From Streptomyces cyaneus (GTDB taxonomy: Bacteria; Actinomycetota; Actinomycetes; Streptomycetales; Streptomycetaceae), in NCBI RefSeq assembly GCF_004028635.1, contig NZ_ML138679.1, positions 268,481 through 313,479 on the forward strand: a DNA stretch of 44,999 nt, written 5' to 3'. The notes under the pieces are model-generated. The model saw only the letters and a program-made list of their open reading frames with translations, had not been told where the DNA came from and searched no databases. Below, piece by piece: positions 26,532-34,628 of this stretch; position 1 is the first letter of the stretch; each line of letters opens with the position of its first letter. The position numbers and the translations under genes are program-made.

Positions 26532-27875
26532 TCAGGACAGCCGCTTGAGAAGCACCGCAGAAGCCACCGGCCGCGCCCCGGCCCGGGCCACCCCGTCGGC
26601 GACCTCACGGTCGGTGGAGGCGACGATGACCGGGCGGCCCGGCGGCTCGGCACGCACCAGCTGGCGGATCAGCTCGTCGGCGGTCACACCCGGCTTGGAG
26701 AACAGCACCCGCACGCCGCGCGGCGGCGCCAGCAGCACCGGCGCGGCCAGCTCGGCCCCGTCGAAGACACAGGTCACCTCGGCGCCGGTCTGCGCGGCGA
26801 GCTGCGAGAGCTGGCCGAGCAGGCGCAAGCGCTGCTTCTCCAGCGGCATCTGGGGATAGCCGGTCTTGGTGACGTTGTAGCCGTCGACCACCAGATGGGC
26901 CTGCGGCAGGGCGAGGAGTTGGTCGAGGATCGCCGGGTCGTTTTCGGACAACGCCCTTGCGGCGATGTCCTTCGGGGTCATTCGTCCTGGTTCGACCGCG
27001 TCCACGGTCTCGGCGGGCCGCACGGAGACCGGCGGCAACGCCAGCTCCCGGCGCAGCCCTTGAGCGGAGTCCAAGAGGGTGTCCAGGAGCAGCCGTACGC
27101 GCATGTCCTCGACGCTGCGCCCCTCGCGTGCCGCTCTGCGCGTGGCCTCCAGGGCGGCCTCGGCCTCCCCGAGCCGCGCCTTGAGCCGCCGGGTCTCGCT
27201 CTCGGCCGCGGATACCTGGGCGTGGCCCTCGGCGCGTACGGCCTCGATCTCGCCCTGGATCTTGCGCAGGGCGGCCTCGCCGCGCTTGACGTCACTGAGG
27301 GCCGACCGAAGCTTGCGGTGAAGCGATTCGGCTTCCTTCTTCGCCGCGTCCAGCTCGGTACGCAGCCGCTCGGTCTCGGCCCGGGTGTGTTCATGGGCGT
27401 GCGCGAGCTCCTCGCGCAGCCGCTCCAGCTCGGCGCGGCTCTCCTCGTCGGCGCGCTCGGCGTCGGCCCGCTGGGCCTCCTCGCCGGCCGCGGTGACCAG
27501 CTTGACCCAGCCGGTGGGCCGCAGAACATAGGCCGCGGCCGCCACGTCGAGCGGGTCCGCGGCCGGAGGCGCCGAGCCTGAGTCGAGGGCGCCGGAGAGT
27601 TCCGGCTGGGCTTCTCTGAACTTCTCCCCGATGCGCTGCCGGAACAGCGGATCGGTCTCCAGCGCCGCCGCCATGGCATTGCCGGCGAACTTGGCCCGCC
27701 GGTTCGGCGCGAACCGGGCGTACTGCCGCAGCTGTGCGGGCAGTTCGCCGACGGTCAGCCCGCCGAACCCGTCGGACACGATCTGTACGACCTTGCGCCG
27801 AACTCCGTCGGGCAGCGGACGGTCGAGCACCTCGGCGGCGCCGTCGCCCGGCCCCCCGCCTTGTGTCTCCACCAT
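26532..27875 (-). CDS. NYN-domain (YacP/Rae1-like) ribonuclease with coiled-coil middle
   Basis: 447 residues. The C-terminal 130 residues are a NYN/PIN-like nuclease: LVVDGYNVTKTGYP (Asp331), CVFDGAE and VIVASTDREVADGV carry the acidic metal-binding residues of the YacP family, which cleaves mRNA in Gram-positive bacteria. The N-terminal 130 residues form a helical domain of unknown role (LTVGELPAQLRQYARFAP). Residues 140-260 are a long coiled coil. The architecture is longer than Bacillus Rae1 (about 170 residues), so the extra parts may tether it to ribosomes or to itself. It follows the zinc-ribbon gene by 37 nt on the same strand. Confidence 0.85.
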   Translation of the reverse strand: MVETQGGGPGDGAAEVLDRPLPDGVRRKVVQIVSDGFGGLTVGELPAQLRQYARFAPNRRAKFAGNAMAAALETDPLFRQRIGEKFREAQPELSGALDSGSAPPAADPLDVAAAAYVLRPTGWVKLVTAAGEEAQRADAERADEESRAELERLREELAHAHEHTRAETERLRTELDAAKKEAESLHRKLRSALSDVKRGEAALRKIQGEIEAVRAEGHAQVSAAESETRRLKARLGEAEAALEATRRAAREGRSVEDMRVRLLLDTLLDSAQGLRRELALPPVSVRPAETVDAVEPGRMTPKDIAARALSENDPAILDQLLALPQAHLVVDGYNVTKTGYPQMPLEKQRLRLLGQLSQLAAQTGAEVTCVFDGAELAAPVLLAPPRGVRVLFSKPGVTADELIRQLVRAEPPGRPVIVASTDREVADGVARAGARPVASAVLLKRLS

Positions 27876-27912
27876 CCGTCACACCCCAATGCCTGTGCGG
27901 GGCCGGCTCCCG

Positions 27913-28152
27913 TCAGGAGTCGGCGCCCGGCCTGTCCACGAGTTCCACCTTGTCCACGGCGTTGCACCAGCGGCAGCGCACCGACTCGATGGTCTCATTG
28001 AGCACCTCGCGCTCCTCGACCTTCGGCTCACCGGCCAGATCGAGGTGGACGTACTCCACGACCTTGGACGAGCGCGTCACGTCGAAGCGCGTGAGGTTGC
28101 CGCAGAGGGTGCAGCGCCACCGCGTCGTGTCGGTCGGCAGGGGAACCGTCAT
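27913..28152 (-). CDS. Small zinc-ribbon protein
   Basis: 79 residues with two CxxC pairs, Cys14/Cys17 (WRCTLCGN) and Cys60/Cys63 (VRCRWCNA), separated by about 42 residues; together they fit one zinc ribbon. No enzyme motif. The ATG at 28152 is preceded by two AGAAGG copies, the nearer about 13 nt upstream. The frame stays open for another 57 codons upstream, but that part overlaps the promoter and is low-complexity. It probably forms an operon with the NYN ribonuclease, so a role in RNA or ribosome binding is an inference. Confidence 0.78.
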   Translation of the reverse strand: MTVPLPTDTTRWRCTLCGNLTRFDVTRSSKVVEYVHLDLAGEPKVEEREVLNETIESVRCRWCNAVDKVELVDRPGADS

Positions 28153-28189
28153 CGTGACTGTGCTCTTTCCTTCTAGGCCTTCTATTGTC

Positions 28190-28225
28190 AGCCACACGCC
28201 CCCGAGCTCCCCGGTGCGTGTGGCT
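28190..28225. promoter_or_regulatory. 10-bp inverted repeat next to a predicted -10 (TAGGGT)
   Basis: AGCCACACGC (28190-28199) and GCGTGTGGCT (28216-28225) are perfect arms around 16 nt. On the minus strand TAGGGT (28230-28235) ends just upstream, so transcription of the zinc-ribbon/NYN operon would start at or within the repeat. It may be an operator or a 5'-end hairpin. Confidence 0.55.
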
Positions 28226-28321
28226 CGTAACCCTACGGCCTGGCGGGTACTCGCCGCTCGGCCGTCCACGGCGGCGAGGCGGTCTGTGCGCGTGCGTCCC
28301 GTTACGCCATGCTCTGTATCC

Positions 28322-29080
28322 ATGATCAGCGACTGGAGCGTGGCGCGTTTCGGAGCTCGGTTCGGCAGGATGGGCCGATCGGCCTTCCGGTCGTCGGCGC
28401 CGGTGACGTACGGGCTGATCGCCCTGTGCTGTCTGCTGTTCCTGATGGGCCCGGCTGCGGGACTGAATCCGGCCTACGGCACCGGCGACGGGCTGCTCGC
28501 CGCGCAGCGGGCCTACTTCCACCGCTGGGGTGTGGTGCCCGCCGAGCTGTTCGAGGGCTCGCCCCGCGCCGCCCTGACCCCGGCCACGGCCCTCTTCGTG
28601 CACGGCAGCTGGGTGCATCTGCTCGGCAACATGCTCTTCCTCTACGTCTTCGGGGTGATGACCGAGGAGCGGATGGGCCGCGTCCAGTTCACGCTGTTCT
28701 ACCTCGGCTGCGGCTACCTCGCCCTGCTGGGCTACGCGGCCGCCAACGACGACTCCACCCAGTCCCTGGTCGGCGCGTCCGGGGCGATCTCGGCCGTCCT
28801 CGGCGCGTTCCTTTTCGTCTTCCCCGGCGCGCGGGTGACAAGCCTGCTGCCGTTCCTGCTCTTCCTGCCGCTGCGCTTCCCGGCGTGGGTCGTGCTGCCC
28901 TTCTGGGTGGCCCTGCAGTGGGTGGCGGCGGGGCGGGCGGACCAGGGGCCGGGGGTGGCCTATCTGGCGCACCTGGTGGGCTTCGGGCTGGGCTTCGGCT
29001 ACGCGTGGGCCCGCTTCAGACCTGCGACTAGAGTGAAGGCCGCCCCAGCTCCGGCCTCCGAGGGAGAGAACCAGCCGTGA
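28322..29080 (+). CDS. Rhomboid-family intramembrane serine protease
   Basis: 252 residues with six or seven membrane segments. The diagnostic motifs are HLLGNMLFLYVFG (the conserved His/Asn region), GASGAI with the catalytic Ser153 and AYLAHLVGFGLGF with His217. It cleaves membrane proteins within the bilayer; the substrate is unknown. The ATG at 28322 has no ribosome site. The next gene starts within the stop (GTGA), so translation is coupled. Divergent from the zinc-ribbon gene. Confidence 0.92.
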   Translation: MISDWSVARFGARFGRMGRSAFRSSAPVTYGLIALCCLLFLMGPAAGLNPAYGTGDGLLAAQRAYFHRWGVVPAELFEGSPRAALTPATALFVHGSWVHLLGNMLFLYVFGVMTEERMGRVQFTLFYLGCGYLALLGYAAANDDSTQSLVGASGAISAVLGAFLFVFPGARVTSLLPFLLFLPLRFPAWVVLPFWVALQWVAAGRADQGPGVAYLAHLVGFGLGFGYAWARFRPATRVKAAPAPASEGENQP

Positions 29081-29358
29081 TCACCGCGATCGTCCTCATC
29101 AAGACCAGCGTGGACCGGATTCCCGAGATCGCGGAGCGGATCGCTTCGCTGGAGAGCGTCACCGAGGTCTTCTCGGTCACCGGGACGTACGACCTGATCG
29201 CCATGGTGCGGGTCAAGCAGCACGAGGATCTCGCCGAGGTCATCCCGGCCCGGATCAGCAAGATCCCCGGCGTGGAGGCGACGGACACGCATGTGGCGTT
29301 CCGTACGTACTCGCAGCACGACATCGAGGCCGCGTTCGCCATCGGCCTGGACAGCTGA
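29077..29358 (+). CDS. Stand-alone Lrp/AsnC ligand-binding (RAM) domain protein
   Basis: 93 residues forming one alpha-beta-beta-alpha-beta-beta RAM fold (ITAIVLIKTSVDRIPEIAERI, then VFSVTGTYDLIAMV). There is no DNA-binding helix-turn-helix, so it is not a repressor by itself. Such proteins bind amino acids or join Lrp oligomers. The GTG start overlaps the rhomboid stop by 4 nt (GTGA). Confidence 0.9.
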   Translation: MITAIVLIKTSVDRIPEIAERIASLESVTEVFSVTGTYDLIAMVRVKQHEDLAEVIPARISKIPGVEATDTHVAFRTYSQHDIEAAFAIGLDS

Positions 29359-29368
29359 CGCCCGCGGT

Positions 29369-29401
29369 CCAGGATGAAGAGTTCTTCATCCTGGGCTCAT
29401 C
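29369..29401. promoter_or_regulatory. 12-bp inverted repeat plus TTCAT-N5-GCTCATC motif upstream of the OmpR-type system
   Basis: CCAGGATGAAGA (29369-29380) and TCTTCATCCTGG (29383-29394) are perfect arms around GT. The right arm runs into TTCATCCTGGGCTCATC (29385-29401). The same spaced motif recurs at 31837-31853 after the response regulator. It starts 11 nt after the RAM gene stop, so it may also terminate that operon. Confidence 0.65.
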
Positions 29402-29435
29402 ATCGCCGCCGGGTGTCGGGGGCAGGATCGGCCGC

Positions 29436-29729
29436 ATGGTCTTCTCGCACCGGATCGCGGCCCTGGCCGCCGTAGTGGCGATTCCGCTCGGGATCGCCGC
29501 GACCAGCTTCGCCCTCACCGACGACCCGGAGTCCCCCGAGGTCCCGGCCAAGGTGGAGCTGGACAGCGGCTCCCCCACCCCGACGCCCACCCGGCCCACA
29601 CCGACGCCGAGCGACGAGGTCGTCTCCCGGCCTCCGGTGACCGACAGCCCCGCGAGTGACGACGATGACGACGCCCCCGGCCGGGAAACCTCGGACGACG
29701 ACCGGGGCGAGCTCGGGGACGACGGCTGA
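29436..29729 (+). CDS. Small exported Pro/Thr- and Asp-rich protein
   Basis: 97 residues. An N-terminal hydrophobic signal or anchor (RIAALAAVVAIPLGIAATSFAL) is followed by a Pro/Thr stretch and an Asp-rich tail without visible fold. Codon usage is high-GC in the third position. AGGA lies 11 nt before the ATG at 29436. It precedes the histidine kinase gene by 4 nt and could be an accessory or sensing partner; this is inferred from position only. Confidence 0.6.
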   Translation: MVFSHRIAALAAVVAIPLGIAATSFALTDDPESPEVPAKVELDSGSPTPTPTRPTPTPSDEVVSRPPVTDSPASDDDDDAPGRETSDDDRGELGDDG

Positions 29730-29733
29730 CCCG

Positions 29734-31152
29734 GTGCGCCGGCGGATCTCCGCGCGGGTCCGCATCCTGCTCTGGCTGCTGTTCGTCATGGCCGTAGGGC
29801 TCGTGTCGGTGGCGACGACCACGCGCTCGATCCTGTTGCGGGACGTCGACCACCGGGTGAACGGGCTGCTCGCCCAGGAGGCGGGTGAGTTCGCCAACTT
29901 CGAGGAGCGGGGCGTCGACCCGGAGACCGGCCGTCCGTTCACCGATCCGTCGCGGCTGCTGGTCGAGTTCCTGGTACGGCAGTACGCCGATCCGGACGAG
30001 GAGCTGATCGGCCTGGTGGGCCGCCCGGGAACGTCCCCGGCGCAGTTCCGCCAGCCGCGTGACATCCCCGTCGCCGTTCCCCTGCACAAGGACGCCGACG
30101 CCCGCCGCCGTATCTTCGACTCGCCCGACTCCACGGGAACGCTGCACCGGGCGTCGGGCGAGATCCGCTGGGCGAAGGTGGCCGTCGCCCGGGCGGGCGG
30201 CGAGACGGAGGCCGCGTTCGTCGTCGCCTTCCACCCGGGGCGTGAACAGGCCGCGGTGAACGCGGAGTTCCGTATCCTGCTCGCCATCTCCGGGGTCGCC
30301 CTGCTGATGACGACCGGCATCGGCTGGGCGGTCGCGGGGCGGATCCTCAAGCCCGTGCGGCTGGTGCGCACCGCGGCGGCACAGCTCACCGAGCAGGACC
30401 TCACCCGCCGTATCCCGGTGCACGGGCGCGACGACATCGCCGCGCTCGCCGAGACGTTCAACGCGATGCTCGACCGGCTGGAGCGAGCCTTCGCCGCCCA
30501 GCGGGAGTTCGTCGACGACGCCGGCCACGAGCTGCGCACGCCGATCACCATCGTGCGCGGGCATCTGGAGCTCATGGGCGACGACCCGATGGAGCGCGAG
30601 GAGACGATACGGCTGGTCACCGACGAGCTGGACCGGATGAGCCGCATCGTGGAGGACCTGCTGCTGCTCGCCAAGGCCGAGCGCCCCGACTTCGTCACCC
30701 CGGAGCCGGTGCAGCTCGCCGAACTCACCGCCGACGTCTACGTCAAGGCCCGCACCCTGGGCGAGCGGGACTGGCAGCTCGCCGAAGTGGCCGATGTCGA
30801 GGCCGAGTTGGACCCGCAGCGGATCACACAGGCGATGGTCCAGCTCGCCCAGAACGCCGTGCAGCACACCGCGCCGCGGCAGACCGTCCGGATCGGCTCC
30901 CGCGTCGACGGCCAGGGCGTCGAGCTGTACGTCGCCGACTCCGGGCCCGGCGTCCAGCCGCAGGACGCCGAGGTCATCTTCGAACGCTTCCGGCGCGGCA
31001 CCGCCCGCCGCGGCACCCAGGGCTCGGGAGCCGGGCTCGGCCTGTCGATCGTCCGGGCGATCGCGGAGGCGCACGGCGGCCGGGTGCGGCTGCGTGACAC
31101 GGAGGGCGGCGGCGCCACCTTCGTCCTGCTACTGGGAGAGGCACAGACGTGA
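29734..31152 (+). CDS. OmpR-system sensor histidine kinase
   Basis: 472 residues from GTG 29734. TM1 (RILLWLLFVMAVGLVSV) and TM2 (FRILLAISGVALLMTTGIGWAVAG, about 180-205) enclose an extracytoplasmic sensor of about 150 residues. Next come a HAMP domain, a HisKA domain with His265 in DDAGHELRTP, and a HATPase with QLAQNAVQHTA, DSGPGVQ and GAGLGLSIV. An in-frame GTG at 29656 and ATG at 29665 would add about 25 residues and overlap the small gene; the start is uncertain. The stop overlaps the response regulator start as GTGA. Confidence 0.9.
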   Translation: MRRRISARVRILLWLLFVMAVGLVSVATTTRSILLRDVDHRVNGLLAQEAGEFANFEERGVDPETGRPFTDPSRLLVEFLVRQYADPDEELIGLVGRPGTSPAQFRQPRDIPVAVPLHKDADARRRIFDSPDSTGTLHRASGEIRWAKVAVARAGGETEAAFVVAFHPGREQAAVNAEFRILLAISGVALLMTTGIGWAVAGRILKPVRLVRTAAAQLTEQDLTRRIPVHGRDDIAALAETFNAMLDRLERAFAAQREFVDDAGHELRTPITIVRGHLELMGDDPMEREETIRLVTDELDRMSRIVEDLLLLAKAERPDFVTPEPVQLAELTADVYVKARTLGERDWQLAEVADVEAELDPQRITQAMVQLAQNAVQHTAPRQTVRIGSRVDGQGVELYVADSGPGVQPQDAEVIFERFRRGTARRGTQGSGAGLGLSIVRAIAEAHGGRVRLRDTEGGGATFVLLLGEAQT

Positions 31153-31811
31153 ACCGCATTCTCATCGTCGAGGACGAGGACAGGATCGCCTCCTTCGTCG
31201 AGAAGGGCCTGCGCTCCAACGGCTTCACCACGACCGTCGTCGGCGACGGTGACGCGGCCCACGAATACGCGTTGACCGGCAATTTCGATCTGGTGGTCCT
31301 GGACATCGGCCTGCCCGGCCGGGACGGCTTCACGGTGCTGCGCGAACTGCGCGAGGCCCGGGTGACGGTCCCGGTGATCGTGCTGACCGCCCGGGACTCC
31401 GTACGCGACACGGTGGCCGGTCTGGAGGGCGGCGCCGACGACTGGATGACCAAGCCGTTCCGCTTCGAGGAACTGCTCGCCCGGGTACGGCTGCGCCTGC
31501 GTACGGCGGCCCGGGCGCCCGAGGTGACGGTCCTGCGGTCCGGCTCGCTGACGCTGGACCTGCGTACGCGGCGGGCGCGGGCCGGGGAGCGGACCGTGGA
31601 TCTGACGGCACGTGAGTTCGTGCTGCTGGAGCTGTTCCTGCGGCATCCGGGGCAGGTACTGTCCCGCGAGCAGATCCTGTCGCACGTGTGGGGCTACGAC
31701 TTCGACCCGGGCTCCAACATCGTGGACGTGTATGTGCGGGCGCTGCGCAAGAAGCTGGGGGCCGAGCGGTTCGAGACGGTGCGCGGCGTGGGGTACCGCC
31801 TCTCCGCGTGA
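31149..31811 (+). CDS. OmpR-family response regulator
   Basis: 220 residues. The receiver has acidic EDED (8-11), phosphoacceptor Asp52 (VVLDIGLPG) and Lys in TKPFRF, and the winged-helix DNA-binding domain (about 125-220) contains LTAREFVLLELFLRHPGQVLS and VDVYVRALRKKLG. The GTG at 31149 overlaps the kinase stop. It may bind the repeated TTCAT-N5-GCTCATC motifs present before the operon and just after this gene, controlling the operon and the downstream permease. Confidence 0.93.
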   Translation: MNRILIVEDEDRIASFVEKGLRSNGFTTTVVGDGDAAHEYALTGNFDLVVLDIGLPGRDGFTVLRELREARVTVPVIVLTARDSVRDTVAGLEGGADDWMTKPFRFEELLARVRLRLRTAARAPEVTVLRSGSLTLDLRTRRARAGERTVDLTAREFVLLELFLRHPGQVLSREQILSHVWGYDFDPGSNIVDVYVRALRKKLGAERFETVRGVGYRLSA

Positions 31812-31885
31812 AGTCTCCTGTCCGTGTGAAGTCTCCTTCATGTACGGCTCATCGAGGGCTCACGGCTGAGGTGAACCCTCGATGA
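31808..31885 (+). promoter_or_regulatory. Repeats and hairpin between the response regulator and the permease
   Basis: GTGAAGTCTCC occurs at 31808-31818 (spanning the regulator stop codon) and again at 31826-31836, 18 bp apart. TTCATGTACGGCTCATC (31837-31853) follows. TCATCGAGGG (31849-31858) and CCCTCGATGA (31876-31885) form a 10-bp inverted repeat that ends 1 nt before the permease GTG, with the only GAGG in its loop. Confidence 0.65.
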
Positions 31886-31886
31886 C

Positions 31887-33302
31887 GTGACCCTGAGCCT
31901 CCGTCTGAGCGCCGCCCTGTGCGTGACCCTCTCCCTGTGCGCGCTGCTCGCCGTCCCCGGCAACTTCCCCGGACTCGGCGCCGACGCCCGCCTCACCCTC
32001 GCCGTGTTCGCCCTGGCGACGTGCGCCTGGATCGCCACGCCGGTCGACGACACGTACATCGCGCTGGGCGCGGGGCTCGCCCTGACGGTGACCGGGGTGA
32101 TCACCAGCGACACGCTCTTCGGCACCCTGGGCGACTCGACGGTGTGGCTGCTGATCTGCGCCTTCGTGCTGGCGGCCGCGGTGACCCGGACGGGGCTCGC
32201 GGGCCGGGCGGCGGCGTTCCTGGTGGGCGGGGCGCGCACCGTACGGCAGCTCGTGCACCTGACCACGGCCGCCCTGGTCGTCACGGCGTTCGCGGTGCCG
32301 GCCACCTCGGGCCGGGCCGCCCTCGCGCTGCCGGTGTTCCTGGCCCTGGCCAAGGCGCTCGCCGACCGCAGGCGACTGGTCGTGATGCTGGCGCTGCTGT
32401 TCCCGACCGTGATCCTGCTGTCGGCGGTAGCGACCCTGATCGGAGCCGGCGCCCATCTGATCACCGTGTCGGTGCTGTGGCAGGAGACGGGTGACCGGAT
32501 CGGCTTCACGGAATGGCTGCTGCTGGGCCTGCCGCTGGCCGTGGCCTCCTCCCACCTGGCCGCCGAGGCCGTACTCCTGACCACCACCCGGCGCACGGAC
32601 CGCAAGGGCGCCGTGCACATCACCCCCGAGCAGATCCAGGAGCACAGCGACCACCCGGTCACCGGCCCCTGGTCGCAGGCCGAGAAGCGGTGTGCGCTGC
32701 TGCTCGGCACGGTCGTGCTGCTGTGGTGCAGCGAGCCGCTGCACCGGGTGCCGCCCGCGGTCGTCGCGCTGATCGGCGCGGTGGTGGCGGCCTCTCCGGC
32801 CCTCGGCACCGTGCATCTGAAGGACGCGCTGAAGACGGTGCCGTGGTCGCTGCTGCTGTTCATGGCGGCGACGATGGCGATGGGCGTCGCGCTCGCCGAC
32901 TCGGGAGCGGCGAAGTGGCTGGTGGACGGGCTGCCCGGTGGAGTCAGCCCGGTGGTGTTCCTGATCGTCGTGATCGCGATCAGTACGGCGGCCCACCTGG
33001 TCCTGCAGTCCCGCTCGGCCCGTTCGTCGGTGCTGGTGCCGCTCGTGGTCGCGGCGGCGGTGGGGGCCGGCGTCAATCCGGTGGCCGCCGCGCTCGCGTC
33101 CACCGCCGCGGCCGGCTTCTGCCACACGCTCCCGGCATCCGCGAAGCCGGTCACGCTCTTCTCCGACATCCCCGGAACGCCCACCTACACCCCGCGTGAC
33201 CTGCTGCGCCTGTCCGCCGTCCTGGCCCCGCTGACGGCTGCCCTCGTCCTGCTGTTCGTCGTCGCGGTGTGGCCGCTGCTCGGCGTGCCCGTGACCCGCT
33301 AG
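31887..33302 (+). CDS. SLC13/DASS-type anion permease
   Basis: 471 residues with about 12 hydrophobic segments in two halves. SLC13-type positions include LGDSTVWLLICAFVLAAAV and GHALVLQ-like AAHLVLQSRSARSSVLVPL. The classical Ser-Asn-Thr ion-binding motifs are altered (PATSGRAALALPV and LPASAKPVTLFSD), so the substrate (dicarboxylate, sulfate or other anion) cannot be named. The GTG at 31887 follows a 10-bp hairpin. It lies 75 nt after the response regulator on the same strand and could be its target. Confidence 0.8.
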   Translation: MTLSLRLSAALCVTLSLCALLAVPGNFPGLGADARLTLAVFALATCAWIATPVDDTYIALGAGLALTVTGVITSDTLFGTLGDSTVWLLICAFVLAAAVTRTGLAGRAAAFLVGGARTVRQLVHLTTAALVVTAFAVPATSGRAALALPVFLALAKALADRRRLVVMLALLFPTVILLSAVATLIGAGAHLITVSVLWQETGDRIGFTEWLLLGLPLAVASSHLAAEAVLLTTTRRTDRKGAVHITPEQIQEHSDHPVTGPWSQAEKRCALLLGTVVLLWCSEPLHRVPPAVVALIGAVVAASPALGTVHLKDALKTVPWSLLLFMAATMAMGVALADSGAAKWLVDGLPGGVSPVVFLIVVIAISTAAHLVLQSRSARSSVLVPLVVAAAVGAGVNPVAAALASTAAAGFCHTLPASAKPVTLFSDIPGTPTYTPRDLLRLSAVLAPLTAALVLLFVVAVWPLLGVPVTR

Positions 33303-33340
33303 GCGCTCCGCTGTGAGTGCCGCGTTATGTCGTCGATTGT

Positions 33341-33399
33341 CTGCGGCGCCATTGTGGCTGGTCGCGCAGTTCCCCGCGCCCCTTGGGGCGTTGCCGCAG
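33341..33399 (+). repeat. Intergenic repeat, family A, copy 3
   Basis: GTGGCTG at 33354-33360 joins the full core GTCGCGCAGTTCCCCGCGCC (33361-33380) and then CCTTGGGG. Outer arms CTGCGGC (33341-33347) and GCCGCAG (33393-33399) flank it, so the element may fold as a long hairpin. It lies 39 nt after the permease stop. Confidence 0.85.
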
Positions 33400-33434
33400 T
33401 GCGGCGACTTCATCCGACCTGTCTAGGAGAGCTA

Positions 33435-34628
33435 ATGCTGACCCGAGTCGTCGTAGCCCCCAGTGGCTTCAAGGAGTCCCTGTCCGCCCAGGCAGCCGCC
33501 GACGCCATCGCCGACGGTGTCCGCCGGGTCCTGCCGGACGCCGAACTGGACCTGATCCCCCTGGTGGACGGCGGTGAGGGCACGGCCGCCACGCTGGCCG
33601 CCGCCACCAGTGGCCGGCTCGTCGCGCTGCCCGCGACCGGCCCCGTCGGCGAACCGATCGGCACGCACTTCGCGTTGCTCGGCTCCCGGGACACGGCGGT
33701 CGTGGAGATGGCGGCGGTCGCGGGGCTCTCCCTCGTCCCCCGCGCCCTGCGCGACCCGGGCGCGACGACGACGTACGGCGTCGGCGAGCTGATCCGGGCC
33801 GCGCTCGACACCGGCGTGCGGCGCGTCCTGATCGGCTGTGGCGACTCGGGGACGTCCGACGGGGGCGCGGGCGCGCTGCAGGCGCTCGGGGCCCGTCTCC
33901 TGGACGCCGACGGCTTCGAACTCCCCCGTGGCGGACGTGAGTTGACGCGGCTCGCCCGGATCGACCCGTCCGGCCTGGACCCGCGGCTGCGGGACGTCGA
34001 GCTGCTCGTCGCCTGCAACCCGTACAACGTGCTGTGCGGCGAGCGCGGCGTGGCCCGTGTCTTCGGCCCGCAGAAGGGGGCGACGCCCGCCCAGGTCGAG
34101 CATCTGTCGGCGGGGCTGGAGAACTGGGCGTACGTCCTCACCCGTGACCTGGGGGCCGTGGGCACCGACCTGCACCACGGCCCCGGCACCGGTGCGTCCG
34201 GCGGTCTGGGCGCGGGCCTGGCCGCGCTGGGCGCCCGTCTCCTCCCCCGCTTCGAGGTGCTGCTGGACCACCTCGACCTGGACGCCCGCCTCGCCTCCGC
34301 CGACCTGGTCGTCACCGCCGAGGGCGCCATGGACCGCCAGACGCCCCGCGGGAAGGTCCCGGCCGAGGTGGCCCGCCGGGCCAAGCTGTCCGGCCGCCCG
34401 GTGCTCGCGCTGGCGGGCACGCTCGGCGAGGGTGCGCACGACGTGCCCGGCGTGGATGCCTTCAGCGGGATCCTGCCGGCGCCGATGGCCTTGGCGGAGG
34501 CCCTCGTCCGGGCCTCCGAACTCCTCACGGACGCGACCGAACGCGCCCTGCGGATGATCCTGTTGGGCTCCCGGCTACCGGCTCACGCAGAGGTGTCCGG
34601 CACGCAACGGCCGTCCTCCGTGCGGTAG
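33435..34628 (+). CDS. Glycerate kinase (GarK/GlxK family)
   Basis: Phosphorylates glycerate with ATP to 2-phosphoglycerate or 3-phosphoglycerate, feeding glycolysis from glyoxylate or serine degradation. The 397-residue product has the family start VVVAPSGFKESLSAQAAADAI, PLVDGGEGTAATLAA, GCGDSGTSDGGAGALQALG, VFGPQKGATP and the C-terminal TAEGAMDRQTPRGKVP. GGAG lies 5 nt before the ATG at 33435. The 3' end overlaps the convergent PLP gene by 46 bp. Confidence 0.93.
   Translation: MLTRVVVAPSGFKESLSAQAAADAIADGVRRVLPDAELDLIPLVDGGEGTAATLAAATSGRLVALPATGPVGEPIGTHFALLGSRDTAVVEMAAVAGLSLVPRALRDPGATTTYGVGELIRAALDTGVRRVLIGCGDSGTSDGGAGALQALGARLLDADGFELPRGGRELTRLARIDPSGLDPRLRDVELLVACNPYNVLCGERGVARVFGPQKGATPAQVEHLSAGLENWAYVLTRDLGAVGTDLHHGPGTGASGGLGAGLAALGARLLPRFEVLLDHLDLDARLASADLVVTAEGAMDRQTPRGKVPAEVARRAKLSGRPVLALAGTLGEGAHDVPGVDAFSGILPAPMALAEALVRASELLTDATERALRMILLGSRLPAHAEVSGTQRPSSVR

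Noticed and set aside
26532..28152. Zinc-ribbon plus NYN nuclease as a toxin-antitoxin or defence pair
   Set aside because: The nuclease is a long YacP-like protein with coiled coil, the partner has no antitoxin features, and the surroundings are core genes. A housekeeping RNA role is more likely.
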